A stretch of 64,000 bases of DNA, taken from contig NZ_DFQV01000011.1 in NCBI RefSeq assembly GCF_002377945.1, positions 1-64,000 on the forward strand, read 5' to 3'. The position numbers and the translations under genes were made by a program. Of this stretch, positions 36,735-47,206 are shown piece by piece. Positions within the stretch are counted from its first letter, which is position 1; every line of letters starts with the position of its first letter. Under the pieces are notes generated by a model that worked only from the letters and a program-made list of their open reading frames with translations, was not told the DNA's origin and searched no databases. The stretch comes from Psychrobacter sp. UBA3480. Its GTDB lineage: Bacteria; Pseudomonadota; Gammaproteobacteria; Pseudomonadales; Moraxellaceae.

Positions 36735-36920
36735 ATGAAAAAGCTGCATTTTGTTGTCATCATCGCTAGCGTGTTTTTGCTACAAGCCTGTGTCCATAAA
36801 ATCGTCACAGTACCCGCAAAAATCGCTTATAAAACTACCAAAGGCGTGGTCAAAGGAACCGTTGCTGTGGGTAAAGCCATCATACCAGGCGACAGTGATG
36901 ACGATGATGATAAAAAATAA
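36735..36920 (+). CDS. Small lipoprotein of 61 residues
   Basis: A basic start (MKKLHF) is followed by a hydrophobic helix and the lipobox LLQAC with Cys19, so it should be a lipid-anchored envelope protein. The mature part is short, rich in Val, Lys and Thr, and ends with an acidic DSDDDDDKK tail. AGGA precedes the start. It has the look of the tiny lipoproteins found in Moraxellaceae, but I assign no function. A long hairpin follows the stop at once. Confidence 0.8.
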   Translation: MKKLHFVVIIASVFLLQACVHKIVTVPAKIAYKTTKGVVKGTVAVGKAIIPGDSDDDDDKK

Positions 36921-37000
36921 AACCTTACTTATCGACTATGGGTTTTGAATCAAAAGCAATCGAATCAAAACCAATCATAGCGTTCAAAGTAAGGTTACTT
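36921..37000 (+). terminator. Long hairpin terminator after the small lipoprotein gene
   Basis: AACCTTACTT (36921-36930) and AAGTAAGGTT (36987-36996) close a long imperfect stem, with a further pairing of GGTTTTGA and TCAAAACC inside. ACTTTTTATT follows on the plus strand. Confidence 0.65.
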
Positions 37001-37049
37001 TTTATTCAGATACTAGCTATTAAGATAACAACTGAATAAGATAAAAGTG

Positions 37050-37099
37050 CTAGAAAGGTAGGAGCGAGTAAATAATACTAGGCGCTCCTACCTTTCTAG
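37050..37099 (-). terminator. Perfect 17-base inverted repeat, probable purB terminator
   Basis: CTAGAAAGGTAGGAGCG and its exact complement CGCTCCTACCTTTCTAG flank a 16-base loop. It is 35 bases past the purB stop. T-rich sequence follows on the minus strand, but a clean T-run is missing, so another role is possible. Confidence 0.6.
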
Positions 37100-37133
37100 T
37101 TTGATTTCATTACCAGTATGCTCTTATCAGTTA

Positions 37134-38534
<1,401 letters not shown>

Positions 38535-38663
38535 TCAGTAGTTATGAAATAAAAAACTGCAAGAGTCTAGATAAAAAATTACCATATAATAAACGACGTC
38601 GAAATCGTTGCGCGTAATATAGCAGAAATATGATATTAAAAAAGCGGTCTATGCAAATAAAGC

Positions 38664-38708
38664 GATGTTGACGTCCGTTAAAATCAATCTATGCACTGCG
38701 TCAACATC
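38664..38708 (-). terminator. Candidate terminator of mnmA
   Basis: GATGTTGACG and CGTCAACATC form a 10-base perfect stem with a 25-base loop, 30 bases past mnmA. On the minus strand GCTTTATTTG follows. Large loop and weak T-run make this moderate. Confidence 0.5.
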
Positions 38709-38737
38709 TGTGCTTTAGGTTGGGTCTTAGGAATCAA

Positions 38738-39964
38738 TTAGAATCCGCAAGGTGCATCGATAGATTCAATCACGCCGCCGCCTAGACATACTTCATCGAT
38801 ATAAAATACCGCTGACTGACCAGGGGTGACAGCGCGCTGTGGCTCATCAAATACCACGCGCACTTCGCTGCCATCAGCATTGGTCGCAAATACGCGACAC
38901 GCTTGATCTGGCTGGCGATAGCGAGACTTTTCCATACAGGCTAGGCCTTCGTCGCTAAATACATCCGCAGGCGGTAGACCGTCGATCCAATCGAGCTTAT
39001 AGGCTTTTAGCTCGTTGCTCATTAGCATGGGATGTTCATGCCCTTGACCGACGATTAAACGATTTTTCTCTAAGTCTTTTGCCAATACAAACCATGGTTC
39101 TTCAGGACGGTCTTTAACACCGCCAATACCGATGCCGCCACGTTGACCCAATGTGTAATACATGAGGCCATCATGAGTACCGATGACTTTATTATCATCA
39201 GTAAGTATCTCGCCTTTTTGAGCAGGCAGATATTGCTGTAAGAAGTCTTTAAAACGGCGCTCACCAATAAAGCAAATACCCGTAGAGTCTTTCTTTTTAG
39301 CCGTCGCTAGGTCATGCTCTTCAGCAATCTGACGTACCACTGGCTTTTCAAGCTCACCAACTGGGAATAGTGTTTTGGCGATTTTGTCACCGCCAACCGC
39401 ATGCAAGAAATAGCTTTGGTCTTTATTGTTATCAAGACCGCGTAAGAGCTGTGCAACCTCGTCACCTTCAGCATTGGTATAGTTCACACTGCGACGCGTA
39501 TAGTGACCTGTAGCGATATAATCTGCACCAAGGGTCAATGCATAGTCCAAAAACGCCTTAAACTTGATTTCTTTATTGCACAAGATATCAGGGTTTGGGG
39601 TGCGTCCTGCTTTATATTCTGCCAAAAAGTGCTCGAATACGCGATCCCAGTATTCCATAGCAAAGTTGGCCGTGTGCAGCTTCATACCGATTTTGTCACA
39701 TACGGCTTGCGCGTCTGCTAAATCATCCATTGCTGTACAGTATTCAGTGCCATCATCTTCTTCCCAGTTCTTCATAAACAAGCCTTCGACCTTGAAGCCT
39801 GCCTGTTGAAGTAATACGGCTGATACAGAAGAATCGACCCCGCCTGACATACCGACGATCACATGCTTGGTGCTAGGATTTTCAACATCAGCAAGTGTTA
39901 AAGGGCGATGAGCATTAAAAGACTCAGAAACGGTTGTGCTTGAGGTATTTTGTATGGCTGACAT
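38738..39964 (-). CDS. mnmA: tRNA-specific 2-thiouridylase MnmA
   Basis: Thiolates U34 of Lys, Glu and Gln tRNAs. The start at ATG 39964 has GAG upstream; the frame could begin at a TTG 12 bases earlier, which is less likely. The PP-loop [13 protein letters not shown] binds ATP (about residues 38-50). The catalytic pair is present: Cys in [12 protein letters not shown] and Cys in [15 protein letters not shown]. The C-terminal beta domain ends in GQSAVFY. At 408 residues it exceeds E. coli MnmA (368), mostly by about 30 N-terminal residues. Confidence 0.95.
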   Translation of the reverse strand: MSAIQNTSSTTVSESFNAHRPLTLADVENPSTKHVIVGMSGGVDSSVSAVLLQQAGFKVEGLFMKNWEEDDGTEYCTAMDDLADAQAVCDKIGMKLHTANFAMEYWDRVFEHFLAEYKAGRTPNPDILCNKEIKFKAFLDYALTLGADYIATGHYTRRSVNYTNAEGDEVAQLLRGLDNNKDQSYFLHAVGGDKIAKTLFPVGELEKPVVRQIAEEHDLATAKKKDSTGICFIGERRFKDFLQQYLPAQKGEILTDDNKVIGTHDGLMYYTLGQRGGIGIGGVKDRPEEPWFVLAKDLEKNRLIVGQGHEHPMLMSNELKAYKLDWIDGLPPADVFSDEGLACMEKSRYRQPDQACRVFATNADGSEVRVVFDEPQRAVTPGQSAVFYIDEVCLGGGVIESIDAPCGF

Positions 39965-40224
39965 AAAACGGCTCAACTATTTATACGTTATCCAAAGTAC
40001 ATGCCGACGCCAAGTGTTATGCAATCACTACAATACGTAGTCTCAGCACAACAACGTCAGCTTGTCTTTTGGATCTGGTATTATGATAAAATAAACGTCA
40101 TATTATACCAGTTAATTGAAACTGGTGGCGACCGATGGTGTCTGGCTACTAGTAAAACCGCTTTGAAAATTCAGATAGTGGTTTTGAATTATTTTAATCA
40201 CCTTTAACTCATCTTGGAATAATA

Positions 40225-40728
40225 ATGATAAAAATTGGTCAAGGTATCGATGTTCATGCTTTTCATAATAATGGTCAGCAGCAACAATATGTCATCCTAG
40301 CGGGCGTGCCTATTGAGCATACTCACAGTTTGCTCGCACACTCTGATGGGGATGTGGTCTTGCATGCATTGGCTGACGCGCTACTTGGTGCATTGGCGCT
40401 TGGTGATATCGGGCAGCATTTCCCCGATACCGATGCGGCACATGCTGGATTGGATTCACGAGTACTGCTGCGTTATGTTTATAGTAAAGTGCAAGAGGCT
40501 GGTTACAGCCTAGGCAATGCTGATATTACCGTAATGTGTGAACGTCCAAAGTTAGCGCCGCATAATCTAGCCATGCGCGCCAATATCGCTAGTGACCTGC
40601 AAACGGATATTAGCAATATCAGTGTGAAAGCCACCACAACTGAAAAATTGGGATTTACGGGTCGTCAAGAGGGCATCATGGCCAATGCCGTGGTATTATT
40701 AGTCCCTAATGCTATCGAACCTACATAG
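40225..40728 (+). CDS. ispF: 2-C-methyl-D-erythritol 2,4-cyclodiphosphate synthase
   Basis: Makes MEcPP in the MEP isoprenoid pathway. The zinc ligands are visible in GQGIDVHAF (Asp and His) and [14 protein letters not shown] (His). [10 protein letters not shown] is the family segment after them. The C-terminal region holds [16 protein letters not shown]. 167 residues is normal. ispD, the usual partner, is not adjacent. Confidence 0.95.
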   Translation: MIKIGQGIDVHAFHNNGQQQQYVILAGVPIEHTHSLLAHSDGDVVLHALADALLGALALGDIGQHFPDTDAAHAGLDSRVLLRYVYSKVQEAGYSLGNADITVMCERPKLAPHNLAMRANIASDLQTDISNISVKATTTEKLGFTGRQEGIMANAVVLLVPNAIEPT

Positions 40729-40844
40729 ATCGCAATTCGTGCTTGTAATACAGCGGCAGTCGCCCCATGTATCAGCCACGTCTTTACACAATTATTTTAT
40801 ATAAATAATCATTTTAATGAACCGCTTTATCAATAGGAGCTTTT

Positions 40845-41195
40845 ATGAGTGAGCAAACCCCAAACACTGCTGCAAACGACGTTGAACAATTGATCCGTGA
40901 TCAAATCCGTGACAATAAAGTTATTATCTACATGAAAGGCACACCGCAATTTCCACAGTGTGGCTTTTCAGCGCGCTCTATCGAAGTGTTGACTCAGATT
41001 GGTCGTCCATTTGCGTTTGTAAATATTTTAGAAAACCCAGAAATCCGTGCAACGTTGCCAAAAATTGCGAACTGGCCAACGTTCCCGCAATTATGGATTG
41101 ATGGCGAGTTAATGGGTGGATCAGACATCATCTTACAGATGTATCAATCAGGCGAGCTAAAGCCATTGGTTGAAGCAAACAGCCCTGCTGCTTAA
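40845..41195 (+). CDS. grxD: Monothiol glutaredoxin (Grx4 type)
   Basis: Carrier of 2Fe-2S clusters of the CGFS class. MKGTPQFPQCGFSARSIEVL shows the active-site CGFS at about residues 43-46. WPTFPQLWIDGELMGGSDI carries the glutathione-binding TVP-like loop (here TFPQ) and the GG-SDI motif. 116 residues is usual. AGGAG precedes the ATG by about six bases. Confidence 0.95.
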   Translation: MSEQTPNTAANDVEQLIRDQIRDNKVIIYMKGTPQFPQCGFSARSIEVLTQIGRPFAFVNILENPEIRATLPKIANWPTFPQLWIDGELMGGSDIILQMYQSGELKPLVEANSPAA

Positions 41196-41259
41196 GACTT
41201 GAAAGTGTGAATTGGATGTCTTTGATGTCTAATTAGCCTTTGCAAGACACAAGTACAGC

Positions 41260-41299
41260 AAACCCAGATAGTCATTTGATGGCTATTTGGGTTTTTTTA
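41260..41299 (+). terminator. Terminator of grxD
   Basis: Stem AACCCAGATAGTCAT / ATGGCTATTTGGGTT with two wobble pairs, followed by seven T. Confidence 0.85.
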
Positions 41300-41462
41300 T
41301 TGTCGCTATTAATATCGTTAGTACCGTATTTATTATTGTCCCCATTAGTATTTCCGCGCGCCTATGTCATTAGGTTTCGTTGTTTTTATAGGATTTACCC
41401 CCATATAGTGTCCAAGATACCAGCGATATAAATAATAATTATCAGATGAGTAAGAGAGCTTT

Positions 41463-42023
41463 ATGAATAACCAAACCAGCGAACAGTTAAATGAGCAAAA
41501 AGAAGCGGCTGAGCAGGCGGCGATTGAAAAACGCCGTGAACGTCTAAAAAACGAATCGACACGCATTATTGAGATTGCTAATAATGAGTCATACTCAGCA
41601 CTTAAATGTATTCATCAGCTTAGTGTGGCAGGCGGTGCAACTGAAGCGACGTATGTGGCTATCGAGCAGCGCATCGTTGTAGACCAAGATCCTGCAGGTG
41701 CTTATCATTTGGCACTTTTAGCACAGAACACACCAGATTTGCCTATCGATGCTCGTCAGCTTATCGAGTTGGTAGTCAACAAGGGTGATAACCATCAACG
41801 CTTGGCATTGCTTAAAAACTTACCGTTACCGCCAGTTGATCTCATCAAAGAGCAGATTTTAGCCAGTGATGATGGTGAGGCAATTGGTCAAATGAACGCC
41901 TATCTACAGATCAATCCAGAAGGGTATGGTAGTCATCATATGCTGTCTAGTGGGCAATCAGATCAGATCGTACCGCTTAGCCCTGGCAATAATAACCAAA
42001 ATAATAATCAAAACAGTAACTAG
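41463..42023 (+). CDS. Hypothetical protein, helical with Gln/Asn-rich tail
   Basis: I do not recognise this 186-residue protein. The first 35 residues are a charged, heptad-like helix (EQLNEQKEAAEQAAIEKRRE) that could be a coiled coil. A helical region follows to about residue 150 (ALKCIHQLSVAGGATEATYVA, LAQNTPDLPIDARQLIELVV). The last 20 residues are nearly all Gln, Asn, Gly, Pro and Ser. It has no signal peptide or membrane helix. Codon use and length support a real cytosolic gene. It follows the grxD terminator and precedes the repeat element, and is likely transcribed alone. Confidence 0.75.
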   Translation: MNNQTSEQLNEQKEAAEQAAIEKRRERLKNESTRIIEIANNESYSALKCIHQLSVAGGATEATYVAIEQRIVVDQDPAGAYHLALLAQNTPDLPIDARQLIELVVNKGDNHQRLALLKNLPLPPVDLIKEQILASDDGEAIGQMNAYLQINPEGYGSHHMLSSGQSDQIVPLSPGNNNQNNNQNSN

Positions 42024-42138
42024 TAAGGCGACAACTAGCAAGACAGTAACTAGAGTAGAGAACTTTTCGCTTAATTTTAATAGTTTTTGTTCTAACGTTT
42101 TTTAAGTAACAAAAAATTGTTATAATTATGGGTTATTC

Positions 42139-42309
42139 AGGGCGTGTCCTTAATCTGAACAAAAGCATCTGAATGGGCTAAAAATGGTTAAATATTGCCA
42201 AACTATGTCAAATAGCTGGTTAATATCCTGATATTATCTGCGCTACTTTCCTTGTTTGACTGCAATTTACCTCATTTTTATCACCATTTTCAAAATAAGA
42301 ACACGCCCT
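42139..42309. repeat. MITE-like element with terminal inverted repeats
   Basis: AGGGCGTGTCCTTA at 42139-42152 and its near-complement ending in ACACGCCCT at 42309 face each other. Extending inward, 20 of 24 positions match, including a TGAA block. The 171 bases inside have no ORF. No clear target duplication flanks it. A non-autonomous transposon remnant fits best. The rest of the 42024-42439 gap contains only AT-rich spacer and the mnmG promoter. Confidence 0.5.
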
Positions 42310-42439
42310 AACCAATTATGAACGACTTATCTGAGTCGTTATCTTCTTATAAATTCGACTGACGTTTATTTGCTGCCTGTTTTCTTATTTGAACATAGGA
42401 TATGGCAATTAGCAGCGTTATGAGTCAAGTGAGGCACAC

Positions 42440-44335
42440 ATGCAATACCCAAAACATTACGACGTGATAGTGATCGGCGGTGGTCATGCTGGTACAGAAG
42501 CTGCTCTGGCGGCTGCACGTATGGGCGCACAGACCTTATTGTTGACGCATAATATTGAGACGCTCGGGCAGATGAGTTGTAACCCTGCGATTGGTGGTAT
42601 CGGTAAATCGCATCTGGTGCGTGAGATTGATGCGTTGGGCGGTGCAATGGCGCTGGCAACGGACAAGGCTGGTATTCAGTTCCGCGTACTAAACAGTCGT
42701 AAAGGGGCTGCTGTTCGTGCCACGCGTGCGCAAGCAGACCGTATCTTGTACAAAGCGGCTATCCGCCATACGCTAGAAAACCAGCCAAACCTAGATATAT
42801 TCCAGCAAGCCGCTGATGATATCTTGGTCGAAAACGGTCGTGCGACGGCAGTAGTTACTTCTACAGGTATTATCTTTAAGACCGAAACAGTGGTACTGAC
42901 CTCAGGTACTTTCTTAGGCGGCGTCATTCATATTGGTATGGAGAACTCAAATGGTGGCCGTGCAGGGGATCAGCCTTCTATCAAGTTGGCAGATCGTTTG
43001 CGTGAGCTTAAGCTGCCAGTTGGTCGTCTAAAAACGGGTACGCCAGCTCGTATCGATGCGCGTAGTGTTGATTTCAGTGTAATGACGGTGCAGCCAGGTG
43101 ATACGCCATTGCCAGTAATGAGCTATATGGGTGATGTTTCTATGCATCCTGAGCAGGTCAATTGCTATATCACGCATACCAATGCGCGTACTCATGACAT
43201 CATTCGTGAAAACCTTGACCGTTCGCCAATGTTCTCTGGCAAAATCGAAGGCGTAGGCCCGCGTTATTGCCCATCTATCGAAGATAAGATTCATCGTTTT
43301 GCGGATAAAGACAGCCATCAGATCTTTATCGAGCCAGAAGGTCTGACTACGCATGAGCTATATCCAAATGGTATCTCAACCAGTTTGCCATTTGATGTGC
43401 AGTTAGACTTTATTCATAGTATGAAAGGCTTAGAAAACGCCCATATTACTCGTCCAGGTTATGCGATTGAGTATGATTACTTTGATCCACAAAACCTAAA
43501 GCCAACGCTTGAAACCAAGTCGATTGATCGTCTGTACTTTGCGGGTCAGATCAACGGTACGACAGGCTATGAAGAAGCGGGCGTACAAGGTTTGCTTGCC
43601 GGTACCAATGCGGCATTGGTCACTACCAACAATAGCGAGTTTGACACATGGACACCGCGCCGCGATGAAGCGTATCTCGGTGTGCTTGTCGATGACTTGA
43701 TTACCCACGGTACTACCGAGCCTTATCGTATGTTTACGAGCCGTGCAGAATATCGCTTGCTCTTACGTGAAGACAATGCCGATCAACGTTTGACTGAGAC
43801 TGGTCGTAAGCTAGGTCTAGTAGACGATGTACGCTGGCAGGCCTATCAAGAAAAAATGGAAGCCATCGCGACAGAAACCTCACGCCTAAAAGATATGTGG
43901 GCCACGCCTGCTAATGCTTTAGGTAAGCAAGTGACTGAGCAAACAGGTGAAGTGCTGTCTAAAGAGTCGACTGCCTTTGATTTGCTAAAGCGTCCGCAAA
44001 TACATTTTGCTGATATCGCGGCTATCACGGACTCAACCGTTGATGCACAAGTGGGCGAGCAGATAGAGATTTCTGTCAAATATGCCGGCTATATCGATCG
44101 TCAACAAGAAGATATCGACCAAATGAAGCGACTAGAAAATACGGCGCTACCGTTAGATTTTGATTATAGTATCGTGTCAGGTCTATCAAACGAGATAGTA
44201 CAGAAACTTACGCAAGTTCGTCCTGCGACGCTAGCTCAAGCGGGACGCGTAAGCGGTGTAACCCCTGCTGCCATTCAGTTATTGGCGATGACAGTTAAAA
44301 AGCATAAAAAAGTAAAAGCTGCATTGGACTCATAA
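42440..44335 (+). CDS. mnmG: tRNA uridine-5-carboxymethylaminomethyl modification enzyme MnmG
   Basis: Works with MnmE to modify U34 of tRNAs. The FAD-binding motif [19 protein letters not shown] lies at residues 11-29. [20 protein letters not shown] and [17 protein letters not shown] carry the family cysteines. [19 protein letters not shown] and [17 protein letters not shown] follow. The C-terminal helical MnmE-binding part ends [12 protein letters not shown]. At 631 residues it is normal. GTGAGG precedes the ATG. mnmE and rsmG are not beside it here. It and mnmA both modify U34 of the same tRNAs, though they lie 2.5 kb apart. Confidence 0.97.
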   Translation: MQYPKHYDVIVIGGGHAGTEAALAAARMGAQTLLLTHNIETLGQMSCNPAIGGIGKSHLVREIDALGGAMALATDKAGIQFRVLNSRKGAAVRATRAQADRILYKAAIRHTLENQPNLDIFQQAADDILVENGRATAVVTSTGIIFKTETVVLTSGTFLGGVIHIGMENSNGGRAGDQPSIKLADRLRELKLPVGRLKTGTPARIDARSVDFSVMTVQPGDTPLPVMSYMGDVSMHPEQVNCYITHTNARTHDIIRENLDRSPMFSGKIEGVGPRYCPSIEDKIHRFADKDSHQIFIEPEGLTTHELYPNGISTSLPFDVQLDFIHSMKGLENAHITRPGYAIEYDYFDPQNLKPTLETKSIDRLYFAGQINGTTGYEEAGVQGLLAGTNAALVTTNNSEFDTWTPRRDEAYLGVLVDDLITHGTTEPYRMFTSRAEYRLLLREDNADQRLTETGRKLGLVDDVRWQAYQEKMEAIATETSRLKDMWATPANALGKQVTEQTGEVLSKESTAFDLLKRPQIHFADIAAITDSTVDAQVGEQIEISVKYAGYIDRQQEDIDQMKRLENTALPLDFDYSIVSGLSNEIVQKLTQVRPATLAQAGRVSGVTPAAIQLLAMTVKKHKKVKAALDS

Positions 44336-44379
44336 TAGCTATGCAATAAAGCCTTTTATTATAAAGCACTTATCGTATA

Positions 44380-44414
44380 AAAAGCCCGTAACGATATTTC
44401 GTTACGGGCTTTTG
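44380..44414 (+). terminator. Terminator of mnmG
   Basis: Perfect stem GCCCGTAACG / CGTTACGGGC with a six-base loop, preceded by four A and followed by TTTTG, about 45 bases past mnmG. Confidence 0.9.
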
Positions 44415-44574
44415 TTTGCCAAAAAAACGATCGATTTTGAAAGAAAATCATATGTAACCTTGTCCTACTTGCTACTTTGTCTCTATACTAGGTCAGTAAA
44501 TTTTCTTACTACTTGTTAATTTTTCTCGATGATGTCCATATATTCATGGGCTTGTCACCGAACTGAGTCTACTT

Positions 44575-45534
44575 ATGATTGATGCTATTGTTTTTGCTAT
44601 TACCATTGTCTTACCCAACCTTTTCTTAATGTGGTTGGGTTTTTTTATGCAACGACGCGGTGAAGCAAGCCAAACTTTTATCGATCAGGCATCAAGTTTT
44701 GTCTTTAATTATTGCTTGCCGTGTTTATTGTTTTTTAGTGTGGTTGATAGCGACGTCGATTATGGTAAGCAAATTACGCTTATCCTTGTTGGTATCTTGG
44801 TGACGTTTATATTATTTATTGGCGCAGAGTTTTACGCCAAACGCTTCGTCAAGCGTCCTGAAGACCAAGGCGTGTTTGTACAAGGCGTATTCCGTAGCAA
44901 CATGGCCATCATTGGCCTTGCAACCGTAGCCAACGCTTACGGCGCACAAGGATTAAGTATCGGTGCTGTCTATATGGGCGTGGTAACGATACTGTTTAAT
45001 ATCTTGGCAGTCATTACCTTGAGCCGCGTATCCAAAAGCGTGGATGACACATGGGTTAGTCGCGGTACGATGATTGTGAAAAAGTTACTGACCAATCCTT
45101 TGATTTTGGCACTGGTTGGGGCGTTCGTCTATAAGGCACTACCATTACCGCCACTCACTGGTGTGATTCATACGACTGGCGACTTATTAGCAGCGGTGGC
45201 TCTGCCGTTAGCACTGATCTGTGCGGGTGCTAGTATTAACCTAAAGTCTATGTTGCATCCTTCGGGCTTATCCATGCAAGCAAGCATTGGGCGAATTGTC
45301 ATTGCACCATTAATTGCTATCGCTGTTGGGCTCGGATTTGGGCTATCAGGCGTGCATATGGGGGTGTTGTTTTTGATGGTCGCATCACCAACAGCTGCAG
45401 CCAGCTATGTCATGGCAAAAGCAATGGGTGGCAATGATGTACTCGCTGCCAATATACTTGCCTTTACTACCGTTGTCGGCATGTTTGGTATGGCGATTGG
45501 GGCAGCGTCGTTACGTGCACTTGGGTTAATGTAA
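44575..45534 (+). CDS. AEC family transporter
   Basis: A 319-residue inner-membrane protein of the auxin efflux carrier (AEC) family with about ten hydrophobic segments in two groups of five. Family features are the early NLFLMWLGFFMQRRGE helix, the VFRSNMAIIGLATVANAYG segment and the C-terminal ASPTAAASYVMAKAMGG motif. Bacterial members move malate, malonate or related acids, and the substrate here is unknown. It is flanked by terminators and therefore monocistronic. Confidence 0.85.
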   Translation: MIDAIVFAITIVLPNLFLMWLGFFMQRRGEASQTFIDQASSFVFNYCLPCLLFFSVVDSDVDYGKQITLILVGILVTFILFIGAEFYAKRFVKRPEDQGVFVQGVFRSNMAIIGLATVANAYGAQGLSIGAVYMGVVTILFNILAVITLSRVSKSVDDTWVSRGTMIVKKLLTNPLILALVGAFVYKALPLPPLTGVIHTTGDLLAAVALPLALICAGASINLKSMLHPSGLSMQASIGRIVIAPLIAIAVGLGFGLSGVHMGVLFLMVASPTAAASYVMAKAMGGNDVLAANILAFTTVVGMFGMAIGAASLRALGLM

Positions 45535-45597
45535 TGCAGATTTTGTACTATTTTTAAATAAGTAAGTACTTTCGCTTTATCTAACTTTGATAGCCTT

Positions 45598-45636
45598 AAA
45601 AAAGCCCTCTTTTCAAATAAGAAAAGAGGGCTTTTG
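45598..45636. terminator. Bidirectional terminator after the AEC transporter
   Basis: Perfect stem AAAAGCCCTCTTTTC / GAAAAGAGGGCTTTT with an AAATAA loop. Convergent genes lie on both sides. Confidence 0.9.
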
Positions 45637-45644
45637 GTATTAAT

Positions 45645-45833
45645 CTAGCGTTCACTATTACGCTTGTCTTCACGGCGCTGCTTGCGCTTTGGGCTAGTAC
45701 GGTAGGTCAAATAACCACCAATAGCCATAACTGCAAGAAAGGCGATGATATACATAAATATTGACGAGCCAATCATGAGCGATGCACCGATAATGGGAGT
45801 TGCTTCCATGTCAAAAATCCAGTTAAGGTTCAT
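45645..45833 (-). CDS. Small single-helix membrane protein
   Basis: A 62-residue protein starting at ATG 45833. One hydrophobic helix covers about residues 13-40 (IIGASLMIGSSIFMYIIAFLA), followed by a strongly basic tail (SPKRKQRREDKRNSER), which predicts a cytoplasmic C terminus. It lies 24 bases after the flavin monooxygenase gene on the same strand and ends just before a shared terminator, so it is probably co-transcribed. No family recognised; ribosome site is weak. Confidence 0.6.
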   Translation of the reverse strand: MNLNWIFDMEATPIIGASLMIGSSIFMYIIAFLAVMAIGGYLTYRTSPKRKQRREDKRNSER

Positions 45834-45857
45834 CAATAATTATGCAAGTGTCTCATT

Positions 45858-46859
45858 TCATTGTAAAGTAAATAAGTTTAGCTCCGGTGTAAGTTCAAGT
45901 GAACGGATACGGGCGGCTTGATCATAGATATTGGCCGTCACGATAAGCTCATCTGGCTGATAGGTTGCCAAAAACGCAGCGAGTCTTGGTTTGACCGTGT
46001 CGACAGAGCCAATGAATGATACTGACAATGCATTATCTACCATCATTTTCTCTGCTTGACTCCAGATACTGTCCATATCGTGAGTAGGCTTAGGCATTTG
46101 ACCTGTTTCGCCACGGCGCAGACGTACAAAGCTTTGCTGTGCTGAGGTAAAGTGATACTGCGCGGTCGCATCATCATCAGCCAGCAATAAGTTAGCTGCC
46201 AGCATCACATAAGGCTTATCTAGATAGACAGATGGTTTGAACTGTTCACGGTAAGCCTCAGTTGCTTGTCCAAGCATTTGCGGAGCGAAGTGAGAGGCAA
46301 ACACATAAGGCAGCCCAAAATGTGCAGCCAAGGTCGCACCAAATAGAGAAGAGCCTAATATCCAAATCGGTATGCCTGATTTTGCACCAGGGAATGCCTG
46401 TACAGGACTGCCATCTGTATCATTACCTAGGAAATACATCAGCTCTTGCACATCTTGTGGAAAGCGTTCTGCATCTTTCATTTGTCGACGAAGTGCCTGA
46501 AACGTCGCACCATCAGTACCAGGTGCACGGCCTAGACCTAAGTCTACACGGTCGCCATATAGTGCCTGCAAAGTACCAAACTGCTCAGCAATCACGAGAG
46601 GGGCATGGTTAGGTAGCATAACGCCGCCAGCACCAATACGGATACGACTAGTTTGACTACCGATATGCGATAGTAGTACTGAAGTGGCTGCACTGGCAAT
46701 ACCGGGCATATTGTGATGCTCTGCCATCCAGTAGCGATTTAAGCCTGATTTTTCTGCTTGCTGTGCGGTTTCGACCGTTTGGGCGATGCCTTCAGCGATG
46801 GTTTTGCCTTGAGGGACAGGCGCAAGATCTAAAAAAGATAAAGGGATTTTGTTACTCAT
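45858..46859 (-). CDS. LLM-class flavin-dependent oxidoreductase (YhbW-like)
   Basis: Luciferase-like monooxygenase of 333 residues. The start at ATG 46859 has GGAA seven bases upstream, and the frame further out to 46922 is not needed. Family motifs are visible: SFLDLAPVPQG at the N terminus, RYWMAEHHNMPGIASAATSVLL, RIRIGAGGVMLPNHAPLVIAEQ and DLGLGRAPGTD. It resembles E. coli YhbW, whose physiological substrate is not known. The next gene, 24 bases on, encodes a small membrane protein. Confidence 0.88.
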   Translation of the reverse strand: MSNKIPLSFLDLAPVPQGKTIAEGIAQTVETAQQAEKSGLNRYWMAEHHNMPGIASAATSVLLSHIGSQTSRIRIGAGGVMLPNHAPLVIAEQFGTLQALYGDRVDLGLGRAPGTDGATFQALRRQMKDAERFPQDVQELMYFLGNDTDGSPVQAFPGAKSGIPIWILGSSLFGATLAAHFGLPYVFASHFAPQMLGQATEAYREQFKPSVYLDKPYVMLAANLLLADDDATAQYHFTSAQQSFVRLRRGETGQMPKPTHDMDSIWSQAEKMMVDNALSVSFIGSVDTVKPRLAAFLATYQPDELIVTANIYDQAARIRSLELTPELNLFTLQ

Positions 46860-47206
46860 AAATGTTCCAGTAGTGTGTAAATTATTTTCTACTGATATGC
46901 TTATAGACAGTGGTAGTTTCAAGTGCCGCTAGTCACTGTTAATGAATCATAACAAAGCCAGCTAACTCTGTTTTTAAGCTCGCTTAACAATTATTAATCT
47001 GTATTTATAAAGGTTGTCGTTGGTCAAAATAAGCGATAAATAAACCATAAGTGAGGTCATAAAAGGATTTAGCAGCATTACACTATGGCATTAAAAAAAG
47101 ATGGCATTAAAAAAAGCAGGCAACCTAGGTTACCTGCTTGTCTAATTAGTCGATTATAAGATAATGGTTATTTAATTTATCATTATCTTAAGCACCAAGT
47201 GCAACA
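46860..47206. other. Spacer with tandem repeat and gcd terminator
   Basis: ATGGCATTAAAAAAAG occurs twice in tandem (47085-47116). At 47107-47139 lies a stem AAGCAGG-N12-CCTGCTT, with the inner palindrome AACCTAGGTT, which is followed by seven T on the minus strand. This is the terminator of gcd. The left part should carry the promoter of the monooxygenase gene. Confidence 0.75.
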
